From the NCBI GenBank assembly GCA_963281255.1, contig OY725492.1, positions 3,215,104 to 3,279,103 on the forward strand: a DNA stretch of 64,000 bases. Direction: 5' to 3'. The position numbers and the translations under genes are program-made. Shown piece by piece: positions 35,001 through 43,800 of the stretch (positions are counted from its first letter, which is position 1; the number at the start of each line of letters is the position of its first letter). The notes under the pieces are model-generated. The model was not told the DNA's origin, made no database searches, and saw nothing but the letters and a program-made list of their open reading frames with translations. The DNA comes from Aphrocallistes beatrix. Taxonomy: Eukaryota > Porifera > Hexactinellida > Sceptrulophora > Aphrocallistidae.

Positions 35001-36181
35001 ACGTGAGCCAGTGTCCCACAGTGGATCCATCTCACTGCTGCTCTTCACCCCAGCCCTGCTGTCCCTCAAGCCGCGTCCTGAGTCAGGAGGCCTACCAGGG
35101 CATCGTGCTGCCTAGCATCGCCGGGAACCACACCTACAAACTCGTGGTGGTCGCGAGGAGCAGTGACGGCTCCTACTGTACCTCCAGCTCCGTCTACCAG
35201 GTCTCCACTGGGGAGGGCGTGCCAGGACCTCCTAGTATCGACGATGCGAGCCAGGGGAGTGATGGCATCACGCTGAACTGGTCTCCTCCTGTGCTTCCCA
35301 ACGGACAGGTGACTGGGTACCAGGTGCTCTCCTACATCGGGAACATGCCCGTCCTCAACACGCAGAGCAGTCAGTTCACGCAGCGGACAGCCCAGCTGCA
35401 GAACCTGTGGCCGGGCGTCATGTACAGCTTCTATCTGCAGGCCCGCACAGCCCAGGGCTACGGCCCTTCCTCCACGCGGCCGCTAAACGCAATGAGTCCC
35501 TCCACATCCACTCTCGTCCCGATCATCATCGAAATTCCTGAAAGTCAAGTCGCTTCCCTTTCTAATCTCGAGTTGGAAGTTTTCATGAATAAACTTAATG
35601 CATCCATATCCAAATACAACGGGGAGATCTTCTCCCCGGTCATGGTGAAGAAATATTCGTTTGCTTTCCTCTTCAAATCCAACACCAAACAGACCAGGTC
35701 CCACTCAGATGTGAGTGCGGTGACCGCTGCGATCAGTCAATTCTCCTACAACGGAATTAGCGTTTCAAAGGCTTATAAGAGTAACTTTGCCACTGTTGAG
35801 AATGCTATAGCGCCGCCTAGCACAAATGCCCCTACTACTCAATCTGTAGTCAGTAACGTCAGCTCGGTAGGATTCGTAATCGCATGGTTGGTATCCATTC
35901 TCTTCAACGTCATCTTCCTCGTGCTCATCCTCTCTCTGTGCATTTCTCTCCACAGATCGAACAAGCTGCGGAAGCAGCGCTACGCAGTCCTGACCAACTT
36001 CAATGCTGAGGAGGAGGAAGTCATTGTTAACAACCCTACGGTGCAAGCTGAGGAAATGGTCGCTGCCCCCACACATGCAAGCAAGCCTTACTCAGTCGAG
36101 CTGCAGCAAGTTGCCACCGAAAACGAAGATGACCCGATGCTAGACGTGAATACGAGCGACAACACCCCCCTCCTCTCCTAG
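32099..36181 (+). CDS. VPS10-domain sorting receptor (sortilin/SorCS-like) with PKD and FN3
   Basis: Type I membrane sorting receptor, 1,360 residues in one exon. The ATG at 32099 is chosen because it opens a signal peptide (MNVLHCLVLLSATLVVYG). A furin-type RRRRS near residue 72 fits propeptide cleavage. The VPS10 propeller follows (VWVSHDYGKTYHN, VSYDKGGEWDR), then a Cys-rich segment with exactly ten Cys as in the 10CC module (about residues 640-755). Next come a PKD-type Ig fold (FLWSIDNKLIHSN onward), further beta domains and a fibronectin III domain (PGPPSIDDASQG to GPSS). One transmembrane helix lies near 1257-1282. The 75-residue tail has acidic and dileucine features (DDPML, DNTPLL) expected for adaptor-mediated endosome/Golgi sorting. 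PKD suggests SorCS and FN3 suggests SorLA; there are no LDLR-A repeats. The coding sequence is GC-rich against AT-rich flanks. Confidence 0.88.
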   Translation: MNVLHCLVLLSATLVVYGIRFDGINQYLNIEKSLYKFVQHPIERQHVVSSLDQSIVEELNPKQSNDKAPHSRRRRSINYPDIEENKKIDTSNFTFAENHNLAFIAWSGKSNSDTIVTLFRDYYVTAGSTSSVWVSHDYGKTYHNLTAKFLNESGASVRLDGFLDSPDDYKDYIFFSLEDKAIFTSQDEAQTFHYHKLAFTPSVLVTHPKNGSILVAYDMTDHQAYVSLDFGEYWNNFSSLLPGESIGGVYWGAEFGQDGVIYVAAEQSNKLFNIYKTDLHLSKKEALFSFSVHEFDIANEYLYAVRVKDSASSSKTLLVSFDGGSFREAEFSSVADDPLARLLERSYYVADGSEGQLVVAVNHHSNLTNLYISESRGIRFSLSLERVLYHDPNLTDVSSSWVYRVRNSKLLDFHKAGGLRGIYVATQLTVGSVGGRYLRTVISYDKGGEWDRISPPNVRYDDTAITCSPPVCYLNLASQFSSIYYSYRTEPILSKNSTPGVIMATGNVGQNLYVYGDLMVSNTAGATWRSALPGFNYYQFGDNGGFMIATLKYYHGAVNYVYYSLDEGMNWQKYNFSQRGLMIWGLLTEPGEYTTEVALYGSTTYYQNNFEWVVVRIDMRGVLGRNCTQSDYNLWSPSDDIPNRDCLLGSRLQYERKKVSVHCYQGLDFMRNVTSQLCPCDRIDYECDFGFDLVENEFCYPSDNLPIVPSNCTPYSSYPRSKGYRKIAGDQCTGEDDAFSPVTTPCPGGNSHFYLDVSAAGLIQDEVLYSVPDNTRVVITAHIHNLSLWNHTFLWSIDNKLIHSNDEHLPYTFTQAKTYLVSLTIFSQVYTASNSTLIRVLNKIDPSLFSIQASDAVTNKATQVSAVLPANTDSYGQLTFNWSWKSGDQSSQASTLSPSHSINFASAGAYQISLTVMNAVSSSSIPSKTIQVYSPSISGFKTQYVTNSLQVEWTQPQIAFAYSYAIIDVSQCPTVDPSHCCSSPQPCCPSSRVLSQEAYQGIVLPSIAGNHTYKLVVVARSSDGSYCTSSSVYQVSTGEGVPGPPSIDDASQGSDGITLNWSPPVLPNGQVTGYQVLSYIGNMPVLNTQSSQFTQRTAQLQNLWPGVMYSFYLQARTAQGYGPSSTRPLNAMSPSTSTLVPIIIEIPESQVASLSNLELEVFMNKLNASISKYNGEIFSPVMVKKYSFAFLFKSNTKQTRSHSDVSAVTAAISQFSYNGISVSKAYKSNFATVENAIAPPSTNAPTTQSVVSNVSSVGFVIAWLVSILFNVIFLVLILSLCISLHRSNKLRKQRYAVLTNFNAEEEEVIVNNPTVQAEEMVAAPTHASKPYSVELQQVATENEDDPMLDVNTSDNTPLLS

Positions 36182-37478
36182 CCTGAGCCAGACTCCACCT
36201 GCTTGCTTGTTTCATACTTAGGTGACTAATTAGGCCAACCCTGCTCTAAAACTGTTTTTATGTGGTGATATTTCCCGGAATGCTTTTACTTTTAGACCAT
36301 AATGTGTGTTATGAGTGATTTTGGAGTGATACTATATCATTGTTTTGAATTCTTTCTTATGAATTGTGCTTATAACTTCTTATTTTAATTAAGTTTCATT
36401 TCTGTAGGTTATTTTGAGGTTCTTGATTGCTATGTTACGAAGTACATTATCATGGAATTAATATAAAATCCTAGGCTTGTCTGTTTGATTCTAACTTTCG
36501 AACGGATAATTTGAAGATCCCAAAACGCGCTCCACTATTTGATTCTTCCTTTAATTGATTGTAATTGTATGCGTACTTACCTTCAAACAATATTCCAACC
36601 TGATTCGTCGCCACGCTTCACTATGCACATAGGTAACTACGTATAATCGGATGGTATTCTCAAAAGTGACAAAATGTTTCAAATATCATGCCAACTGTCC
36701 CGTTTTTGGGGGACATATTATGCCATGATCGGTGTCGAACGTCCGTCTGTCTGTCTGCTCGCTCCTGGAAAGTAGATTGGACCAAACTGCACCCAATTTG
36801 GGCCATATATTCCTTATATGGTAGAGAATTGAACCAGGGTCCAAATTCTGAAATATTTTGACACCTTTCTACAAAAGGTGTCCAAATGTATTAGCCAATC
36901 AGAATCTACGTTTTAAGATGAGATCTGCTTACTCAATGTAGATATGAAATCTTCAAGTGCCCTAATCTACGAAGTATTATTCTACATATGCAGTTCTTCG
37001 AAATTTACGACACCTTGATACTCGTAAAAATTAGCTCGATAAATACGTAGTGTTAAAAGCGGGACGGTTACCATGGATGAGCTTAGGACCAGCTGTGTCA
37101 GAGGGAACAACAATCTGTCATCCTAATTTTCTTGTTGGAAATTTGGAAAATAGTGATTTTCCTAAAAAGTAATCAAGTACGTATGTAGTTTGCCTTAAGG
37201 ACCTGCTGGACCACACCTCCAGGCCTAATATCTGCTAGGGATACTGTCACCCCATAATCATTCCAGGACTATCTCTGCTGGCGCATAGCTTTGATTCTTT
37301 CCAGACATCAAAGACCGGCCGCGTGTGAAATTGCTGTAATAAATAAGGAAGCGATTCGTTCGAGTATAGACGTGTTCTCTCTGCGACTAGCTCAACAACT
37401 TGGATGCATGGGATAGTCCCGGGAGGATAGAGATATTCCCTTCCTCACTATTTTGAACAATTCTATGTATTATGTGGA
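36182..37478. other. Intergenic between the VPS10 receptor and OGA
   Basis: AT-rich. 36705-36910 contains cgtccgtctgtctgtctg beside ggggacatattatgcc and ttgggccatatattcc, wording typical of dispersed repeats in many invertebrates; I see no second copy here. No ORF. Confidence 0.4.
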
Positions 37479-40013
37479 ATGGAAAAATTAATCCCCACCG
37501 TTCTGTCCACGCTTAGAACTAGAATGGCAGTCCAGCTCTCCTCCCAGTTCCTGGCAGGCGTGGTGGAGGGGTTCTACGGGACCCCGTGGAGTCGGGAGGA
37601 GCGTCTCCACCTGTTCCACAGGATGCCTCTCTGGCGCCTGCAGCACTACATGTACGCTCCCAAGGACGACGCCAAGCACCGGGCGGACTGGAGGGACCTC
37701 TACACCCCTGCGGAGCTCGCCACCTTCAAAGAGCTGCACCTGGCCGCGGAGCACAACGACGTGGAGTTCATCTACGCGCTGTCCCCCGGACTCAACATCT
37801 CCTTCTCCAGCCCCTCGGACCGGAAGTCCCTCCTCTCCAAGCTGCAGCAGCTGCAGAGCGTCGGGATCCGGAGCTTCGCGCTGCTATTCGACGACATCGA
37901 GAACTCCCTGAGCAAGGAGGACGGCGAGAAGTTCTCCTCCCCCGCCGAGGCGCAGGCGGACCTGACGAACGAGGTGTACCTGCAGACGGGGAAGCCCCGC
38001 GTCTTCCTCTTCTGCCCCACCGAGTACTGCGACTCGCACACGGGCCCCGAGGTGAAGGAGAGCCAGTACCTCACCGTGATCGGGGACAAACTGCACGCAG
38101 GCATCCGCGTGATGTGGACGGGCTGTAGGGTGGTGTCGCACAAGATCTCCAGCAAGTCCATCCGCAAGCTGAGCAAGGTGATCAGGCGGAAGCCCGTGAT
38201 CTGGGACAATCTCCACGCAAACGACTACGATCAGAGGCGCCTGTACCTCGGCCCTTACGACGGGCGGTCCGTGAGACTCCTGTCCTGTATCTCCGGCATC
38301 CTGTCCAACCCCAACAACGAGTTCGAGATGAACTATGTCCCGCTCTACACCCTGGGGGCGTACTGCCGGTGCCACCAGCGAGTAGCGGAGGCCTCGCTGC
38401 AGCCCGACTCCATGGACGTGGACCTGTCCCCCTCCGAGATATTCAGCCTCGCGCAGCTCGACCTGAAGGACCGCAGCAAGCCCGCCGAGTCGGGTGACGG
38501 AGCACCCGCGCCCCCCCCTGACCCCCTCCCCGGGAAGCGGGCGCCAGACTCCGTGAAGGGGGACGCGCTGCAGGAGATGGACGTGATTCCTGGCGGAGAG
38601 GGCAAGTCCGGTCTCTACGACCCGAGGAAGTCTCTGCTGGCAGCCCTGGAAGAGTGGATCCCCTACTTCTACGACAGCTCCTGCCTCTGCCCCGCCGCCA
38701 AGGAGGGTCCTAGCACCATGGACACGGAGACTGTGCCCAGCACGGCGGCGGGGGAGGCGGAGATGGAGTGCGAGAAGGCGCTGAAGTCCGTGTCTCAGAA
38801 GTTCCGCAAGTTCGAGGGGAAGCTCGGCGTGGACGACCTGTCTCTCCTCTGCGACATGTTCTACCTCCCGGGCGAGCACGGCCCGGCGGGCAAGGAGCTG
38901 CTGCAGGAGGCCGCCTGGCTGAAGGAGTACTGCTACAAGATGCAGGGAGGGGAGGAAGGAGAGGGGGGAGAGGGGGGAGAGGGGGGAGAGGGGGGAGAGG
39001 GGGGAGAGGGGGGAGAGGAGGGAGAGGGGGAGAAAGGAGAGAAGGGAGAGAAGGGGGTGGAAAAGGAGTGGCTGCAGAGGTCAGAACACTTCCACTCCCT
39101 GTGTGAGAGGGTGGTGCAGCTCGGCATACGGCTGGTGCAGATCCCGAACAGAACTCTGTTCAGACAGATCTACCCCTACCTGTGGGACTGTAAGGAGGCG
39201 GTGCTTCTGTTCGACTCCTTCCTCAAGTGGATAGCTCAGAGCCGAGAAGACCTCCAGACCCCCAGCTACCTCCCCAAGGACCCCTCCTGTCTGTCCGGGG
39301 GCGGGATCACAGGGGACCTCCAGCGACTGCTGCCTTACATCGAGCACTCAACCGAACTCTTCTCCTACAAGGACCTCCCAAGCAGCTCGATGGAGATCAT
39401 CACGATCCGTCCCTTCCAAGAGGAGGACAGAGCCGCTGTGAACGCTGTGTGCGTCAAGACGGAAGAAGACCCAGACGCCAGATCCCCTTCCTCCCCGGAA
39501 ATCCTGGCTGACATCCGCGTGGCGCCCTACCTCGAGCTCTCCTCCAACACGTGCTTCGTGGCGGAAGACAACTGGGGCGTGTGCGGTTATATAATGGCAA
39601 CCTGTGACTCTACTAAATTTTATAAATTCCTCACGGAGACATGGTTGCCAAGGATGCGCAAGAAGTACCCCTGTCCAAAGCGTGAGGAAGAGCTCAGCCG
39701 AGAGGAGCAGCTCTGCCTCTCCGTCTACCAGACCAAAATAGACATGGCCTCCCCCATCCTCACCCAGTTCCCCTCTCACTTCCAAGTCGAGCTGCTGCCT
39801 CGAGGCCGCGGGAAGGGGATCGTCACTCGGATGATCCGCTGCATCGTGTCTGTCCTGAAGGCGAAAGGCGCGAAAGGAATCCACGTCGAAGTGGACGGAG
39901 GAAAGAAAAATATTTGTGATTTTTATATCAATCTTGGTTTCAAAGTGCTTTCGAAACTTGACCAGCTCAACAAGTCCCGGACAAACTGTACAACCCTCGG
40001 TAGAATGTTATGA
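37479..40013 (+). CDS. OGA: Protein O-GlcNAcase
   Basis: Removes O-linked GlcNAc from Ser/Thr of nuclear and cytosolic proteins. 844 residues in one exon; the human enzyme has 916. The GH84 catalytic domain (about 25-300) shows VVEGFYGTPWSREER, YMYAPKDDAKHR, SPGLNISFS, the catalytic pair Asp138-Asp139 in LLFDDIE, CPTEYC and NLHANDYDQRR. A linker with a Glu-Gly-rich repeat (about 490-528) and a helical stalk follow, then a C-terminal acetyltransferase-like domain (about 650-844, ending in the FYINLGF region), a pseudo-HAT in the animal family. The start at 37479 gives a short N-terminus; Met16 is an alternative. Strongly GC-rich apart from the last 100 or so bases. Confidence 0.95.
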   Translation: MEKLIPTVLSTLRTRMAVQLSSQFLAGVVEGFYGTPWSREERLHLFHRMPLWRLQHYMYAPKDDAKHRADWRDLYTPAELATFKELHLAAEHNDVEFIYALSPGLNISFSSPSDRKSLLSKLQQLQSVGIRSFALLFDDIENSLSKEDGEKFSSPAEAQADLTNEVYLQTGKPRVFLFCPTEYCDSHTGPEVKESQYLTVIGDKLHAGIRVMWTGCRVVSHKISSKSIRKLSKVIRRKPVIWDNLHANDYDQRRLYLGPYDGRSVRLLSCISGILSNPNNEFEMNYVPLYTLGAYCRCHQRVAEASLQPDSMDVDLSPSEIFSLAQLDLKDRSKPAESGDGAPAPPPDPLPGKRAPDSVKGDALQEMDVIPGGEGKSGLYDPRKSLLAALEEWIPYFYDSSCLCPAAKEGPSTMDTETVPSTAAGEAEMECEKALKSVSQKFRKFEGKLGVDDLSLLCDMFYLPGEHGPAGKELLQEAAWLKEYCYKMQGGEEGEGGEGGEGGEGGEGGEGGEEGEGEKGEKGEKGVEKEWLQRSEHFHSLCERVVQLGIRLVQIPNRTLFRQIYPYLWDCKEAVLLFDSFLKWIAQSREDLQTPSYLPKDPSCLSGGGITGDLQRLLPYIEHSTELFSYKDLPSSSMEIITIRPFQEEDRAAVNAVCVKTEEDPDARSPSSPEILADIRVAPYLELSSNTCFVAEDNWGVCGYIMATCDSTKFYKFLTETWLPRMRKKYPCPKREEELSREEQLCLSVYQTKIDMASPILTQFPSHFQVELLPRGRGKGIVTRMIRCIVSVLKAKGAKGIHVEVDGGKKNICDFYINLGFKVLSKLDQLNKSRTNCTTLGRML
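38946..39056 (+). repeat. Coding microsatellite (ggagaggg)n in OGA
   Basis: About a dozen units of ggagaggggg-like sequence encode alternating Glu and Gly (GEGGEGGEGG), followed by GEKGEK units. The reading frame is kept because units are multiples of three. It lies in the disordered linker, so length variation is likely tolerated. Confidence 0.85.
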
Positions 40014-40879
40014 TATGTTTTTAACACGATTTGTGTACTAATATGATTTGTATATATTTGAGATTTCACCTGAACACTTCCACTCCCTGAATCCTCAATG
40101 AACTTATTTGTACGTTTTACTATATAACTTTGTCTTTTCATCTTAAATTATTATAAACTATAAACATCCTATTGGTCTAACGGACGCTAATTCTTCCGTT
40201 ACCTCTCTTTATTATGGGAATAATGGTGATGGCAGAAGTGGGGCTTTATCTTTAAAGCCACTTTTGAAACATAAATTATCCTCGTTCAAACCATGCAATT
40301 CATTACCATATCAACCTGACAAATAGTCAATTCCCTGGACGCCTAACTAATTCCCCCTGGACACCTGCTAAAGAGGTGCTACATTTATAGCTCAAATTAG
40401 TAATTCCTCCGGCTACTAATATTGAGGATATTATGCGATATTTATTCTTAGATTGTGGCTAAAATGATCTATTGGGAAGTCAAATTCACTGGCGAAAGTC
40501 TAAGGAAGCATTGCTCCCACTCAATTCGTATTGAAGTTTAGGAAGTGAACCTTATCCGTCCTACGTTACCTTAATTCATTCATTCATTCATTAATAGCAC
40601 TCCACTCCATATCTCATGATATCATGGTGTGTGGTCAAAACGGTGAAGTAGTATAAAGTTCACATCAATATTCTCTCCCGACCTTCTGTGGAAATCTGAA
40701 ATTTAAGTAGCCATGCGATCAACTACACATTTTACTATGTAATACGGTATATTGTACTTTACAATATAGGAAGTATACTTAAAGATTGGGAGTGTCCATC
40801 CAAGAGCTTCCTATTTCCTTACAAGGATAGCTATTTATAGATACACTCTAAGTGCTAGCAAAGCGTACGCAATATTAGA
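40014..40879. other. Intergenic between OGA and AGL
   Basis: AT-rich. A (cattcatt)n run lies near 40573-40592. No gene or strong repeat. Confidence 0.45.
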
Positions 40880-43800
40880 ATGGCACTGCTGGTATCTGGG
40901 AAGTACACGAAGGAGGTATGGCTGCCTCCTGAGTCAGAAAGTCTGGAGTTCAAGTTCTACAACTGCAAGCCCGGCACTGAGTTGACCTTCCGACTGCATC
41001 CCCTCCTCACAGCCAGAGACGTCCACTTCTCCACCAACTACCCAGTGCAGGACCCCACTGCGGTGTTCGCCAGGGACAAGTTGTCTCATGTTCCTTGGGG
41101 AACTTCTCAGAAAATCCTGAAAGAATTCGATCCTGACAGAAGCATATCTTTCCAGGTGGACAGGTCCGGGGCGTACAACTTCGAGTACTCCTGGGACACG
41201 GGAGAGGGGGTCTCCGTGAGGAGGAAGGGCTACTTCATCGTGGAACCCAAGACCGCCATCCCAGTGAACAGCATCACCATGCAGACCTACCTGGTGCGCT
41301 GTCTGGGTAAGCTGGAGGACTGGAAGCCGCGCCTGTGGCTGTCCAAGTACTGCAACTACAACGCCGTCCACTTCACCCCGGTGCAGGAGAGAGGGGTCTC
41401 GGACTCCGCCTACTCCATCCGAGACCACCTCAAGCTGCACCCCGGCATCGTGGCGCCCGAGGTGCTGGAGAAGCTGGGCGACCAGCAGCCCGTCAAGCTG
41501 GAGAAGAAGCTGTGCGCCGACTTCGAGTACGAGATAGACAAGGGGCACCTGGCGCTGGAGGAGCAGCTGAGGAACACCTTCTCGGAGTGGGGGGTGCTCA
41601 GGGTGGTCGACCTGGTGTGGAACCACTCCTCCTGCGATGCTCCCTGGCTGCGCGCGCACCCAGAGGCCGGCTACAACCTGCTCAACTCCCCGCACCTGAT
41701 CCCCGCCTACACCCTGGACAGAGAGCTGCACCGCATCTCCAAGGAGATCGGGGAGGGACTCCATCTCGAGAGGTACGGGGTGGGGACAGAAGTGCCACAG
41801 GGGGACACGCAGGGCTACTGGGACAGGTTGGGGAGACTGCTACGCGAACTGCTGCCAGAGCGCACCAGACTCCACGAGTACTACACCATGGACGTGGAGA
41901 AGGCGTACGGCCGCGTGTACCAGAGACTGCAGGCCACAGATCTAGGCGCCATCTCTCCGCCCGAGCCTGGCGCCCAGTTGAGTATGCTGAATGAAGCGTT
42001 CGTCCGCGGGGAGGGGAGGGTGCAGGAGGAGCTAGCTCTGCGGTTGTTCTTCAGCGGACTGAGTAGCTCCTCCTCTGCGGGCAAGATAGAGAGTTGCCTA
42101 GGCAGTCTGAGACGAGCTCTGACTGAGCTCAACCTCCGCGCACAGAGAGAGGTGGAGCAGCACTTGGACGCGGCCGTCTCCTCTCTGCTCGGCGGGTTCG
42201 ATTGGCGGTTCCTGGATCCCCGAGGCCCCAACCTGCGCCAGATAACCGCCCTGTCCCCCATCGCCCCCGAGTACTTCTTCCATCTGGACGCAGAGGGAGC
42301 GGGGCCCGCGTGGCTGGGAGAGGAGCAGGTGCGCCAGGGGGAGCAGACGACGCGCGTGCTGCTGCACAACGGGTACGTGATGGACTGGGACGCTCTGAGG
42401 AACATGTCCGCCCCCGACTCGCACGTGTACCTGCGCAGGGAGGTGGTGATCTGGGACGACTCCTGCAGACTCAACTACGGCAGCTGTCCGCAGGACAGCC
42501 CTTGGCTGTGGGAGTACATGCGGCACTACACGGTCATGATGGCCAGGATGTTCGATGGGTTCAGGATAGACAACTGCCACAACACCCCCCTGCACCTGGC
42601 TGAGTATATGCTGGACCAAGCGAGGCTGATCAACCCCAACTTGTTAGTAATCGCGGAATTGTTCACCAACTCCTTGGAGACGGACAGCATCTTCATTAAC
42701 CGCATGGGTCTCAATCTGCTCATTCGCGAGTCCCTGGTGGCCCGAACCCCACACGACCTAGGTGCGCTTATCTACACATTCGGCGGGAAATCGATCGGCT
42801 CTTTCTTCCACCAAACCTGCTCCCCCTCCCTGGGGGACACCCCGCTCGCCATCTTCTACGACGTCACGCATGACAACCAGTCCATCGTGGAGGCTCACTC
42901 CGCGTTCGACGCGGTTCCGACCACCGCGCTCATTGCCATGACGGCCGGGCCCACCGGAAGCTGCCGCGGCTACGACGAGCTGGTCCCGCACAGGGTGCAC
43001 GTGGTGCGCGAGAAGCGGCTCTACTGCGGCTACAAGGAGGAGCAGCTGACCCACGGGCTCTTCAAGATCAAGCGCGAGCTGAACCGGCTCCACTCCAAGA
43101 TGATCTCCGAGGGCTTCACCGAGATCTACGTGCACGACGTGACGGAAGTCGTGGTCTCCATCACCAGACACAACCCCGACACGCTGGACTCCATCGTGCT
43201 GGTAGCTCACACCTGCTTCTCCCAGCCCTCCCACGCGCACACGCCCACTCAGCAGGAGAAGCACACCCCCTACCGCCCCCCCTCCCTCTCCCTGGAGGGG
43301 ACTGTCAGCGAGGTGGTGCTGGAAGCATTCCTGAGGCTGGACACGAGTTTCGAGTTCGCGGAGGACAAGGAGGCCATAAACGGACTGGCAGGGTACGCCC
43401 CCTTCATGCAGAACAACGTCAACCCTAACCGCAGCAAGCTGGTGAAGATCTCGAGCAAGGAGGGAGGTGCGAACATTTCTGTCGACTTCATCGACTTCCC
43501 TCCGGGTGCAGTGGTGGTTCTCTTCCTCAAGTCCAAGCCGGAGTCCCTGAATGCTGCGAACGCACTCAGAGGACTCGCTGCATTCCATCCGATACAGCGT
43601 GTTGCTAAGGTTCCCTACATTGAAGGAATGAATGCGAGGAATTCGTTTGACAGCGAAGTGAGCAAGCTGGGACTCTTGGACTTCAACTTCCTTCTGTACC
43701 ACGTGGAGAGCGAGGAGGGCGGGGTGGGCGGGGGCCTGTACGACATCCCCCACTACGGCAAGACGGTGTACGCAGGGTTCCAGGGCCTGGTGACCATCCT

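Noticed and set aside
37884-38879. Long minus-strand open frames opposite OGA, AGL and the proline-rich gene
   Set aside because: They are shadows caused by the GC-rich codon use of the plus-strand genes: Arg/Val/Gly/His-rich, no domains, many overlapping frames.
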